From contig NC_068939.1 of assembly GCF_016801865.2 (NCBI RefSeq), forward strand, positions 123,119,671-123,183,670: a DNA stretch of 64,000 nt, given 5' to 3'. This document shows, piece by piece, positions 1-10,371 of this stretch. The notes under the pieces were generated by a model that worked only from the letters and a program-made list of their open reading frames with translations, made no database searches and had not been told where the DNA came from. Position 1 is the first letter of the stretch. Every line of letters begins with the position of its first letter. Origin of the DNA: Culex pipiens pallens (taxonomy: Eukaryota; Arthropoda; Insecta; Diptera; Culicidae). The position numbers and the translations under genes are program-made.

Positions 1-159
1 ATTTAAAATAAATTAAAATAAGTTGTTACTGGATATTATTGTTGAATGCAATTGATTGCGGATCAAAATCGAATATTGCATTTTTCTGAATTAATTAATC
101 ACATCGATACCCTGAACAACATATTTTCAAATCGCTTTTTTTAAATTTTGGCAAAATTA

Positions 160-1998
160 GAGCAATTCCATGTCAAATAGGGAATCGGTTGTACCCGACC
201 CTCTCCGATTTCAATGAAACTTTGGAAACATGTTATCCTACGCTTATATAAGCCATTTTTGTGTATATGGAGCCAGTTTCACTCGATAATGACATTTGAG
301 AAGGGCGTAAGTGTTTTAAATATGTTTGTATTTCGTAATTTTAATATTGCTGTATCTCGAAGCCGTTGCATCGTATCAAAATGTGGTCAAAGACAAACTT
401 ATAGTAAATTTGACGGGTTTCAAAAAAAATACACTGAAAAAAAAATACATTCCACTTTTATGAGATTTTTGGATTTTTAAGTTTAAAAGTCAAAAAAATT
501 GAAGGTGAGCCCACGATTTTTTTTCGTTCAAAATTTTTGTGAAAATAGCTTAAGATGTTACAAAAAGACTCTTGAAAAATGTAGGATGGAGCAACTCACC
601 TAAATAAATACAAAAATCATTTATTGAAACTGTTTTTTTTTTTTAAAGTGCTCTAAACATCAAAATTTTCAAAAACCGAACAAGAGAGTCGATTCTCCAG
701 ACAATTTTACATAAAAGTCTCCATATTGACCTTTGGCCTAACCCAAGTAACATTTTTTTCCAGGAGTTCTACAAGAGCTCTTCAAGATAGCTACAGCATA
801 GCAGATTGGATCGCGGTAGGATAAAATTCTCTTCAAAACTTCTTCAGGAGTTTGGAAGAGTACTTGAAGAGAGTTTTATCCTACCGTGGTCCAAACTGCT
901 ATGCTGTAGCTATCTTGAAGAGCTCTTGTAGAACTCCTGGAAAAAAAATGTTACTTTGGAAGTCCAATCCTTGTGAAGTTACAGCAGTTTTAAAAATAAA
1001 AATGTTGAAAAATAGGTTTTATGATGGTTTTTGGCAATTTCTATATGGCAGACTTGATTTTTCAGTCTCGAAAATATTTTTACCGGTAAACGCGTCCAAT
1101 TTCACATAAGATTGTCTTTGACCACTTTTCAATTGGAATTATGGGCTTACAGATATAAGCTTATAACATTGCTTATAACTGAAAACAGAATTTTTTTTTC
1201 AGTGTAGTATAGTAACCTATCCAGGTTAAATTAAATTAAATCACCAAAAAACGAGTTATTTTGAAAAGTGGTCAAAGACAATCTTATGGGAAATTGGACG
1301 AGCTTTTGGGTAAAAATATTTTCAAGACTGAAAAATCAAGTCTGTCATATAGAAATTGCCACAAAAAATTTAAAAAAAAACATTTTTTTCAAAAAAAATA
1401 TTTTTAAAACCGCTATAACTTCACAACGATTGGACTTAGGACACATGGAGACTTTTATGTAAAATTGTCTGGAGAAAACTTTCGCGTTCGGTTTTTGAAC
1501 ATTTTTATGTTTAGAGCACTTTTCAAAAAAACAGTTTTAGTAAATGATTTTTGTATTTTTTTTAGGTGAGTTTCTCCATCCTGCATTTTTCAAGAGTCTT
1601 TTTGTAACATCTTAAGCTATTTTCACAAAAATCGTGGGCTCACCTTAAAATTTGATTTTTAAACTTATAAATCAACAAATCTCATAAAAGTGGAATGTAT
1701 TTTTCTTTCAGTTTATTTTTTCGGAAAGCCCGTCAAATTTCCTACAAGTTTGTCTTTGACCACTTTTTGGTACGATGCAACGGCTTCGAGATACAGCAAT
1801 ATTTAAATTACGAAATACTAACATATTTAAAACACTTACGCCATTCTCAAATGTCATTATCGAGTGAAACTGGCTTCATATACACAAAAATGGCTTATAT
1901 AAGCGTAGGATAACATGTCTACAAAGTTTCATTAAAATCGGAGAGGGTCGAGAATGAAGTACCTAAAAAAAATCCTGTTTTGGGCTGGAATTGCTCTG
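160..1998. mobile_element. Large fold-back repeat, about 1.8 kb
   Basis: The stretch folds on itself. The left arm (about 160-1130) is repeated in reverse complement at about 1262-1998. Matching landmarks are AGAGCAATTCCA near 160 and its complement near 1990, and the phrase around 250-350 that recurs inverted at 1800-1900. The centre is an AT-rich spacer near 1130-1260. The arms differ at many positions and the left arm carries an extra hairpin (747-956), so this is an old copy. No protein-coding signal was seen; short ORFs here lie in both arms and have no domain. The superfamily is unknown. The terminal phrase GAGCAATTC recurs in other fold-backs of this window (50344-51957 and the half copy at 27333-28640). 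Confidence 0.75.
747..956. mobile_element. Hairpin MITE inside the left arm of the fold-back
   Basis: A near-perfect hairpin. AGTAACATTTTTTTCC at the left end is mirrored by GGAAAAAAAATGTTACT at the right, and the arms continue through GGAGTTCTACAAGAGCTC towards a centre near 850. The right arm of the enclosing fold-back lacks this block between its GTCC and AAGTCC phrases (about 1430-1450), so the hairpin inserted after the fold-back formed. A target duplication could not be fixed. Both strands read almost the same, so short ORFs here are not genes. Confidence 0.75.
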
Positions 1999-2837
1999 AA
2001 GGTAGTGTTTGCAGGAAAAAAACAAAAATTAAAAAAATGTTTTGTGTTTTTTCATCCAAAAACGGAATTGCGCAAATATTTATTTAATTATTGAAAATGT
2101 CACGGTTATGAAACGAGATGGCAAAAATCATCGATTTTTTTAACACATCATATTTTAACGAAATCGTCAAAAATATTTTGCTTGTTTTATTCGTTTAACT
2201 ATACTGAAATTTAGTATAATTTTTGCTGCTATTTTAAAAACAGGTAAGAGCGTTGCAAATATTTTCCATGGTTTTCGTTCCTTGCCTTGTCTGGCCAAAA
2301 TTAAGGGGGGGCATTGGGCAACGGCCTTAGCTAGAGGTAAAAATATAATGATTTCATTCAAGAAAAGTTTGTCGAATTTTAACTAAACTTAACTAGACCA
2401 AAATTTTCCCGGTTTTCAGTCGAATTCCCGACTTTTTCTTGCAGTTTATTTCTCCCGAGGTTGCCACCAGGTCCAGTAATTTTCCAATTGTTAACAAAAC
2501 TTGATGCGTTTCTTTACAACAGAATTCTATAAAAAATCAAATTATTTTATTATAAATATAATTATAAATGCAGAAAAAAGCAATGTAAATTGTTTAATTT
2601 AATAAGACTTCCATTTCAATCAAAATTTTGAAGTATTTTGCCCTCTGGTTTTTCGGCCTCATTTGAGAAGGGGAGAAGGCGACAAAAACTTTGAAACATA
2701 TTTGAAGCGGACTTAAATGCAAATTTGATTTACATCTCGAACATTAACTTGAATAATCTGACAACAAATTTTTCCTCATTAAAAAAAAAGCTTTAGCTAA
2801 AAAATGGCAACACTGCCCAATGAATTTTGCAGACGGT
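1999..2837. other. AT-rich DNA with no recognised feature
   Basis: I see no coding frame with codon structure, no RNA gene and no clear repeat boundary here. It is probably intronic or intergenic. Confidence 0.4.
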
Positions 2838-3990
2838 AATAACAAAATTAATAATATTTCAATAACAAATCCTGTTCAAATAGCAAAAAGTTTATTATTT
2901 TATCCTGAACTTCAAATTCAAGAAGAAAAATAATAACAGTTTCTGATAAAATAACAAGATTTGGTATTGAAATTATATTGTATTGAAATTGTTTAATAAC
3001 ACGCTAATAAGAGGAAATGTTATACATCTCAAAAACTCTTCTAATAACAAGATTTGTTATTCGTTTGGTATTCTGACTAAGAAATAAAATTACCATAAAT
3101 CGCACAAATGGAAGAGTTTCGAAGTGTCCATAACCCAATCTGCTATTATTATTTTTTCATTTGTTAAATATGTTTAGATCTTTGGGATAATTTTGACCCA
3201 TTTTGTCGGGGTCATTATTTTGGCCATGAAATGGGGTCCTTAAGCTGAAATTTTGAAAGTTGTTTTTTTTAAATTTTTTGATATACCCCCTCAGACACTT
3301 TGCTAAAATTGACTAGAAATATGGAATCATTCTGACCAATTTAATCGTGGTCATTTAATTGACCATGAAATGGGGTCCTAAAGCTTAAATTAATCCGATA
3401 AAATTAACTTTTTAAAGTTTTTTTTTTTAATTTTGTTATATTTCCTAAGGGAATTGATTTATTTATTGAGAATTTTTGGAATGTGAATAACAAAAACTGT
3501 TATTATTTTCACAGAGCTAGGAAGTCGGAGTTGACGTTGAAGTTCGAGCTGGAGTGAGACCTCGGAGACGGCATCGGATTCAGCTAGTTTTCAGCAACTT
3601 TTACTTGGAGTCGGAATCTGTGAAGTCGGGTAGTTTTGGAGAGCTGAAGTCGGCGTTGGCGTCATATCCTGCTTCCAGAGGTACCCGACTCTGCAGCCCT
3701 GACTAGTACAGAGAAGTTATGACAACTGCAGGTTCATTTGCATTTTACAAATAAACTTAAACAATAACTTTTTTTGTTATGGAGACATACAAGATCAATA
3801 ACAATTTTTTTTATTATGCTGCTCCACCTCTCCGCACAAAATAACAAATCTTGTTATTCCATCATGATTTCTTCTGTTTTATTGGATTGTTATTGCAATA
3901 ACAACATAATAACTTATTAATTTTTTTATTGATTTTTGTTATTTTAACATTATTATATAATAGATTATAATCCGATCATCCCAATAACAT
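2838..3990. repeat. AT-rich repeat dense in AATAACA motifs
   Basis: Phrases such as AATAACAAATC and GTTATTATTTT recur in both orientations through the stretch (2840-3070, 3485-3515, 3760-3960). This suggests a degenerate inverted-repeat element. The outer ends are roughly inverted, but I could not set exact termini or a target duplication. A GAGTC-rich module (3515-3712) sits in the middle. Confidence 0.4.
3515..3712 (+). repeat. GAGTC-rich degenerate repeat ending in CCCGACTCTGCAG
   Basis: GGAGTTG/GGAGTCG-type hexamers repeat irregularly, and the stretch ends in ACCCGACTCTGCAGCCCTG. A shorter relative with the same hexamers and the end ATCCGACTCTGCA lies at 24035-24170. The shared end implies a dispersed repeat and not a local microsatellite. 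Confidence 0.5.
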
Positions 3991-5169
3991 ATACATGTGA
4001 TAGGAAAATTATGTTAAAAATAGTAAATAGGCAAATGTTAAAGATTTAAGCTTGTAGGATAGGCATGAAACTACCAATTAAAAACTTTAAGTTTATAAGA
4101 TAAATGCATAAAAAACAAAAAAAAACAATTGAAGTAAAAAATTTCGTAAAGCAAAAGTTGCAAAAAATTACCTTCCAAAAACTGGAAAATTATAACTTAT
4201 AATTGATTTGAATTTATAGTTATCTTGCACTCAATAAAAAATATCGTCAAACTCACAAGTTTAACCAATTAATTCAGTTTAACAATGTCCAACATTCCCT
4301 AATAGAGCCATTCACAACACTTCAACCGCAAATCAAACACCTTCATTGTCAGCTCACTCACCAAACATACAAGCACTGTCATCACGCTTTGACATCACTG
4401 TCACTTTCCGAGCGAAATATTTGCTTTTTAAAATAAAAAAAAGCGTAAAAAAATATTTGAATTTAAAGAGTTGACCAACTGTGATGAATGTGCCCGGTGG
4501 CATATGCGCTTATGTAATTTATGGCGCGTGAGCGCGCGAGCGAGGTGTAATTGAAATAATTGACTTGATTGAATTAATAGGGTCGACCAGCAGCAGCACC
4601 ACAAACGCGCATTATTGTGAGCCCTCGATTGATGAAAATTCCATATTCTCTCTCGCGAAGCTGTTTTTTTTTTATTCGCGATTGTTTGAACCTCTTTTTT
4701 GTTGTTGCCACTTTCTGCCACATAACTTGAATTGATGTGTGATGGACGATGTTTTTATTTCACCAGGCAGAGAGAGAGAGGGAGAGTGAATCGAAACATC
4801 GCAAACGATGAATCGACGTCATCAGAAGGGTGAATGGAGAGGATGGGGGAGGGGTCCATTAGGCCGTTTTTCGATGGTAATTGCCCGCTAACCGCGGGCT
4901 GTCTTTTGAATAAACATATTTACCACAATTGTGAATGCAGTGTTTTTTTCTACTCTTCTCCCTCTCTGGTGTGGTGAGGGCGAGCGAAATTGAGGTAAAA
5001 GGTGCACTTTTTCACTGTTATTTTTAACGCAGGTGGGCCATCTCCATTGATTGGATTGAGGGCTTGTAAAATTAGGTTATCACGTAAAATTGCCGTCGTT
5101 ACTGAGTTTTTTTTCAAACAATAGAGCAGTAAGTTAGTCCTAAGATTGATAGGTTTGATGTCAACAAAT
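3991..5169. other. Apparently unique non-coding DNA
   Basis: This contains mixed-composition sequence with GC-richer patches (4500-4640, 4770-5000) and a GAGAGA run near 4770. No repeat boundary, RNA gene or convincing exon was seen. Its lack of similarity to the rest of the window makes it a candidate for conserved intronic or regulatory DNA. Confidence 0.35.
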
Positions 5170-5669
5170 TTAACACTGGAACGCCCAACGCATGTCCAAC
5201 TTACACGGACGCCCAAGCCTCCCAAAAAAGGTGAACCGGTAACTTCAACTCGCTGGTTCTCGGCATAACTCAACCAATCGGGACGATTCTTGTTTCCAGT
5301 GATTTGTAAGAATGTCTAGATGATCCTAAAATTTTGCAGAACTTGATTTGAACAAATCTGTAATTTCTACGACCGAAAACATCGTTCCAACTTTTTTTAA
5401 ACGGCTGCCTCCGCGGAATTTTCGTCGAATTTTTTTTTACACTCGAAAAAAAAGTTGGAACGATGTTTTTGATCGCAAAAAATTACAGATTTGATCGAAT
5501 TAAGTTCTACAAAAATCTAGAATTATCTAGACATCCTAACAAATCACTGGAAAGAAGAATCATCTTAATTGGTTGAGTTATGCCCGAGAACCATTGAGTT
5601 GAACCCGAGAACCATTGAGTTGAAGTTAACGTTCCAACTTTATTGGAGCCTTGGGCGTTGGAATGTTAA
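5170..5669. mobile_element. TTAA-flanked fold-back MITE (piggyBac-like target)
   Basis: Inverted ends CACTGGAACGCCCAA (from 5174) and the complement of CATTCCAACGCCCAA (ending 5665) are each bordered by TTAA (5170-5173 and 5666-5669). The arms pair over about 200 bp each. One example is the phrase at 5370-5395 and its complement at 5450-5475; the loop is near 5400-5445. TTAA duplication is the hallmark of piggyBac elements, so this is probably a non-autonomous derivative. No transposase is present. A small duplicated block (GAACCATTGAGTTGAA) lies near 5585-5625. Confidence 0.72.
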
Positions 5670-6005
5670 GTTATTGAATCAACAAGCTACAAGTATTTCA
5701 CAAATCTTTGAATATCTGATCTTAAAATTTAAAGTAATTGTTTACGCAATACACATACGCAATATTTAAATAAAAAGTAATTAGCCTTAGAAAACTTTCT
5801 TTTCTAAAAATCCATTCAATTCGAGGTCACTGAACAGCAACCAGTTGTAACTAAATGAATTACAATAACAACTTTCTTTAAAAATTAACTGTGAAGGTTT
5901 TTTTTGGCATTTTTTATTTGAAAAAGCTGTGTGTGTACTTTTATAAAACCAATGAAGTCATTTTGCAACTAGTTCGTCCACACAAGTTTTAATAAATTTT
6001 AAGCA
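5670..6005. other. AT-rich DNA with no recognised feature
   Basis: No coding, RNA or repeat signal was seen in this stretch between two MITEs. Confidence 0.4.
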
Positions 6006-6015
6006 ACTGTCTATT

Positions 6016-6790
6016 AGCGTGGTTCACGTTTCCATGAAAAAGACAAAAGTTGTTATTTTGTCTTGCATCAACCGGAATTTCGTTCTTTTATGTCCCCAGA
6101 AGCACTCCTGAAAATTTGAGCCCATTTGGTAAGGTTTAGGAGCTCCAGTTTTAATTTGAAATTTATATGAGATTTTGATTTATTTTCCATGGGAAACTAT
6201 CTTTTTTTACATTGTATTAGGATTTTTTTTTATAAATCGATGAAATGACTTGATTCTTATAGTAGGAGATAGGTTTTGAACTGGGGAACAACTTTGTAGA
6301 ACATACCAACATGCTAGGAAGTGACCCTTTAAAGATACAGATACTTTTAGATGGTGGCTTTGAAGGGGCCAGCCACCATCTAAAAGTATTTGTATCTTTA
6401 AAGGGTCACTTCCTAGCACTTTTAGATGGTGGCTTTGAAGGGGCCAGCCACCATCTAAAAGTATTTGTATCTTTAAAGGGTCACTTCCTAGCATGTTGGT
6501 ATGTTCTACAAAGTTGTTCCCCAGTTCAAAACCTATCTCCTACTATAAGAATCAAGTCATTTCATCGATTTATAAAAAAAAATCCTAATACAATGTAAAA
6601 AAAGATAGTTTCCCATGGAAAATAAATCAAAATCTCATATAAATTTCAAATTAAAACTGGAGCTCCTAGACCTTACCAAATGGGCTCAAATTTTCAGGAG
6701 TGCTTCTGGGGACATAAAAGAACGAAATTCCGGTTGATGCAAGACAAAATAACAACTTTTGTCTTTTTCATAGAAACGTGAACCACGCTA
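6016..6790. mobile_element. 775-bp near-perfect palindromic element with 10-bp target duplication
   Basis: The element starts AGCGTGGTTCACGTTTC and ends with its complement. It is bounded by the direct repeat ACTGTCTATT at 6006-6015 and 6791-6800. The arms are almost identical along their whole length, so the element is young. The centre carries a 75-bp block in two tandem copies (from 6344 and 6419), each containing its own short hairpin. A 9-10-bp duplication with very long inverted repeats is typical of Mutator-like or Foldback elements; the assignment is inference. Two 95-codon frames, one per strand, are products of the palindrome and not genes. Confidence 0.88.
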
Positions 6791-6800
6791 CTGTCTATTC

Positions 6801-7190
6801 AAAAAGGCATGGAAAATATTCAAAAATCTGTAGCTTGAGTACGGATTTTCTGATCGAAAAAAAATCACCTATTTTTTATATTCGACTTATCACTCATACA
6901 ATTGGATTGCGCAAAATAAGCATGTCTAAAAATTCTCATTTTTGGAAATGAGATGAAAAATCCATTTTTTTTAGCTATGGTACAACATTTAACAGTGCTA
7001 CCATTTTTTCGAAAAAATCATTATTTGAAAAACGTGGCAAAAAAGCCTTAACATTATTTTGACATAATTCTATATGTTGTGCATCCTTTTCGATTATGTA
7101 CACTTTAACTTGATATTGGTTAATCATATATGTTTCTTAAAAATGTCAAACAATAATTTTATAAATTTACTTCAAAGATTTGAAGATTGC
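6801..7190. other. AT-rich DNA with no recognised feature
   Basis: This is the flank between the palindromic element and the SINE. Nothing supportable was found. Confidence 0.4.
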
Positions 7191-7199
7191 ACCAACGGT

Positions 7200-7415
7200 G
7201 GGTCTCGTGGCGCAGGGGTAGCGGCTTCGGCTGCCGATCCCGATGATGCTATGAGACGCGGGTTCGATTCCCGCCTTATCCACTGAGCTTCTATCGGATG
7301 GTGAAGTAAAACGTCGGTCCCGGTTTCTCCTGTCTCGTCAGAGGCGCTGGAGCAGAAATCCCACGTTAGAGGAAGGCCATGCCCCGGGGGGCGTAGTGCC
7401 AATAGTTTCGTTTTT
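7200..7415 (+). mobile_element. tRNA-derived SINE with 9-bp target duplication
   Basis: The head is tRNA-like. A box A-type phrase TGGCGCAGGGGTAGCGG starts at 7208 and a box B GGGTTCGATTCCC lies near 7259-7271. These are internal Pol III promoter elements. The body continues about 130 bp to AATAGTTTCGTTTTT. ACCAACGGT flanks both sides (7191-7199 and 7416-7424), which is a target-site duplication expected of LINE-driven retroposition. A near-identical copy is at 56427-56641. The two copies differ very little, implying recent activity. Confidence 0.9.
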
Positions 7416-7424
7416 ACCAACGGT

Positions 7425-7620
7425 TTCTGAGATACGTCCAATTTGTAAGGTCTACAAATTAAAGTATCGTGAAATTTTCCGAGCTTTCTATAAAACTATT
7501 TTAAAAATTTTCTAATTATTCCAAACACTTATTTATGTCGAAAATAGATGTTTTTAGGCTTTTTCAAATTAAATTTTCTGATTTAAAGGCAAAACATGTT
7601 TTTTCACGATTTTAAATTGT
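7425..7620. other. Short AT-rich spacer
   Basis: This spacer lies between the SINE and the 519-bp MITE. No feature was recognised. Confidence 0.4.
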
Positions 7621-7624
7621 AGTT

Positions 7625-8143
7625 CGTCGCCATCGTGCTAACTTGTCGTACGTGCATTTTGGGCCAAATTGAGTTAAGAACGCCATCTTGTGCAGCTCAC
7701 AATGCCTCACCTTTTGACCTTCACAGATCCCCAAAATTCGATTTCAATCCTGAGATATTCAACAAAAACCGAAAAAACTCCGTGCATTTTTGTCACTTTA
7801 TATATGAAAGTAGTTTCAATCTTGTCGTGCTATCTTGTCACTCTATGAAAGTTGATGTAAGTGCGACAAAAGGCCAAAGGGATTTCAGGCCAGAAAAGTC
7901 AGGATGCGTTTGTCGCACGTACAAGCTAGACTACCGTAAACATTTGTAATTATAACTCGGGACTCCAGCAACCAACTTCAACCAAACTTTGGGACAATGC
8001 ACAGAATGGTGAGCCAAACAAAACGTGTTTGTTATTGTTTACATTTCGTGCTCTCGTTTTTGAATATTCAAGGTCAAACATTAAAACGCGTTTTTCTCGG
8101 AACGTCAAAATGGCGGGTGCGACATGATAGCACGACGACGTCG
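7625..8143 (+). mobile_element. 519-bp MITE, copy 1, 4-bp target duplication AGTT
   Basis: Imperfect terminal inverted repeats CGTCGCCATCGTGCTAAC and the complement of CGACGTCGTCGTGCTATC bound exactly 519 bp. AGTT occurs on both sides (7621-7624 and 8144-8147). Copies of the same length lie at 27852-28370 (minus) and 62654-63172 (plus). The terminal core CGTGCTA(A/T)CTTGTC also recurs internally near 7826, possibly a transposase-binding repeat. A 104-codon open frame is conserved in the three copies. It overlaps the terminal repeat and shows no domain, so I do not call it a gene. A 4-bp duplication occurs in Chapaev- and Sola-type DNA transposons; the family assignment is open. Confidence 0.88.
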
Positions 8144-8147
8144 AGTT

Positions 8148-8526
8148 GTTGATTTTGTTAGAGAACTTTAACGCTATGGGCCATTCGCTTTTAAAAACAT
8201 GATTTTTTAAGAAAATTTGGCAACACAGGCAGTGAATTTTGACCAACTTGAGCCACAGATCGAACGATGGCAATCATTTCATGATTGAATGATATTTTTC
8301 TAAAATAGGTACTTTTCACAACCCTTTTTTTGTGTGAAAAGTTTTATAAAAAAAGTGTAAACGTATCTGAACTATTCATATTGTTAATTGTTTGCTCTTG
8401 CAATCTGTAAAAATTATAACATTTTGAAAAAGTTTGTGCGCTGTTACAAACACAAATACGCTTCATTCACAACTGAAAATTTGCCTTTCTAGGTTACTGG
8501 ACTAATACTAAAATTTCTGTAATTTT
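8148..8526. other. AT-rich DNA with no recognised feature
   Basis: No feature was seen in this interval. Confidence 0.4.
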
Positions 8527-8640
8527 GCCTTCCTCACTGAGGTAAGGCTATAATCCTGCTCTAAAAATGAACTTTTTATTAAAAGCTCGAAGACCCACCT
8601 TCATATATACATATCGACTCAGAATCGAAAACTGAACAAA

Positions 8641-8710
8641 TGTCTGTGTGTGTGTGTATGTGTGTGTGTGTGTGTGTATGTGTGTGTGTGTGTGTGTATG
8701 TATGTATATG
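8641..8710 (+). repeat. GT-rich microsatellite
   Basis: Runs of TG interrupted by TATG at regular intervals. The complementary strand yields a Thr-His run that is not a gene. Confidence 0.9.
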
Positions 8711-8870
8711 TTGAAAAATCTTGCCAAGTTTTCTCAGCACTGGCTGAACCGATTTTGATCGAACCAGTTGCATTCGACTTGATTTAGGGTCCCATACACC
8801 GCTATTGAATTGTTTGAAGTTTCGATAACTAGTTCAAAAGTTATTTATAAAAATGTGTTTTCACATCTAT

Positions 8871-9480
8871 CCGGATCTCAATTATATCCATGTAAACGAT
8901 GTCCGGATCCACCATCCGACCCATCGTTGGTTAGGTAATCAAGAGACCTTTCCAACGAGTCCACATAATTGAAGATCTGGCAACCCTGTCTCGAGTTATG
9001 ACCACTTAAGTGATATTTATGTACTTTTTTTAAAGCCGGATCTCACTTAAATGCATGTAAACGATGTCCGGATCCATCATCCGACCCATCATTGGTTAGG
9101 TAATCAAGAGACCTTTCCAACGAGTCCACATATTTGAAGATCTGGCAACCCTGTCTCGAGTTATGCCCACTTAAGTGATATTTATGTACTTTTTTGAAGC
9201 CGGATCTCACTTAAATGTATGTAAACGATGTCCGGATCCATCATCCGTTCCATCGTTGGTAAGGTAATCAAGAGATCTTTCCAACGAGTCCACATAATTG
9301 AAGATCTGGCAACCCTGCCTCGAGTTATGACCACTTAAGTGATATTTATGTACTTTTTTGGAGCCGTTTCTCACTTAAATGTATGTAAACGATGTCCGGA
9401 ACCATCATCCGACCCATTGTTGGTTAGGTAATCAAGAGACCTTTCCAACGAGTCCACATAATAGAAAATCTGGCAACCCT
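8871..9480 (+). repeat. 164-bp minisatellite, four units
   Basis: The phrase GATGTCCGGATCC recurs at intervals of about 165, 164 and 164 bp (8901, 9066, 9230, 9394). Each unit also carries CTTTCCAACGAGTCCACATA and GCAACCCTGTCTCGAGTTATG. The units differ by scattered substitutions, so the array is not brand new. It sits inside the composite repeat. Confidence 0.88.
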
Positions 9481-9490
9481 GTCTCGAGTT

Positions 9491-9594
9491 ATGAGCATGA
9501 GCATGAGCATGAGCATGAGCATGAGCATGAGCATGAGCATGAACATGAGCATTAGCATGAGCATGAGCATGAGCATGAGCATGAGAGACCACCC
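9491..9594 (+). repeat. ATGAGC hexanucleotide microsatellite
   Basis: About 16 units of ATGAGC with a few substitutions begin exactly inside the GAGTTATGA phrase that ends the fourth 164-bp unit. The same phrase (CTGTCTCGAGTTATGA) recurs at 9916-9931, beyond about 320 bp of unrelated DNA. The hexamer therefore seems to have expanded from within the minisatellite. Met-Ser and Ala-His runs in the reading frames are by-products. Confidence 0.9.
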
Positions 9595-10160
9595 ATGGTT
9601 GTCCTTCTCCGTTGCTGAACAGGATCATAATATCCCATCAGCACAACCGGTCACACGCTTCAACAATCAAATGATGTTTCCCTTATCAACAGCATGCATG
9701 AATGCGCTGAAAAGATAAAACATCACGATCATCAAAACTAGAGCCGGTGCGAATAGGAAACAGTCGTTGGCCACCAACGGCGCCCGCCATGTCAGTTTGT
9801 AGATCTCGAGGGATTGGGACGGGAATGTTAGTTAGCACAGGCTGCTACCAAGGGTGGGTTCTATACGATATCCACACCCCCGCGTGTGCCGGAAAACTAC
9901 TTCTACTTGGCAACCCTGTCTCGAGTTATGACAACTTAAGTTATATCTGTGTACTTATTTTTCTGGGCCTAAAAAAAATAGCTGAAATATGTGTCCAAAC
10001 CACTCATATTACCCATTGTTGGTAAAAAGTGAGGAAGGCATCAACCACACAGGTGGATTAAGTTAGTTTTTTTAATATAATTTATTAGTTGAAATAATGT
10101 GAATCAAACAAATCGCTTCAGATTTAGCTCACACCGGAAACGCATAGCACAACAATTGTA

Positions 10161-10369
10161 CCGTAATCTGGGGTGAATCGGGACTACAGTCTGAATAGGG
10201 ACAGCAGTTTTTAGAGCACTTAAAGCTTTTAAATTTGGAAATGGATGTACACATTTTGTTGGTCTGAGTCTGTTCTAACCGAAACCAACCAGAAAAATTT
10301 AGTGCTCCAACATGGTTAAAACTGCTGTCCCGATTCGCCCCATGTGTCCCGATTGACCCCAGTTTACGG
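10161..10369. mobile_element. 209-bp MITE with TA target duplication
   Basis: Ends CCGTAATCTGGGGTGAATCG and the complement of CCGTAAACTGGGGTCAATCG are inverted and bordered by TA on both sides (10159-10160 and 10370-10371). The element is small and has no coding capacity. TA duplication suggests Tc1/mariner mobilisation. The terminal phrase resembles those of the elements at 24328-25153 and 57225-57852. Confidence 0.78.
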
Positions 10370-10371
10370 TA

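Larger units (their letters stand above)
8527..10060. repeat. Composite dispersed repeat with short inverted ends and internal tandem array
   Basis: The left end GCCTTCCTCACTGAGGTAAGGC-type hairpin and the right phrase GTGAGGAAGGC (10029-10039) form an 11-bp inverted repeat. The right end continues into CACAGGTGGATTAAGTTAG. The same right-end phrase closes a shorter relative at 41944-42336, and both share the motif around CAGCACTGGCTGAACCGATTT, so this is one dispersed family. Inside are a GT-rich microsatellite (8641-8710), four 164-bp tandem units (8871-9480), an ATGAGC microsatellite and about 310 bp of unrelated sequence (9595-9905). The class is unknown. Confidence 0.6.

Noticed and set aside
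747..956. miRNA precursor, because of the near-perfect hairpin
   Set aside because: The stem is about 100 bp and belongs to a dispersed MITE. Animal miRNA precursors are shorter, with imperfect stems.
6207..6598. Two identical 95-codon frames on opposite strands
   Set aside because: They are mirror products of the palindromic element with a central tandem duplication.
9371..9718. Ala-His and Met-Ser repeat frames
   Set aside because: These are by-products of the ATGAGC microsatellite.
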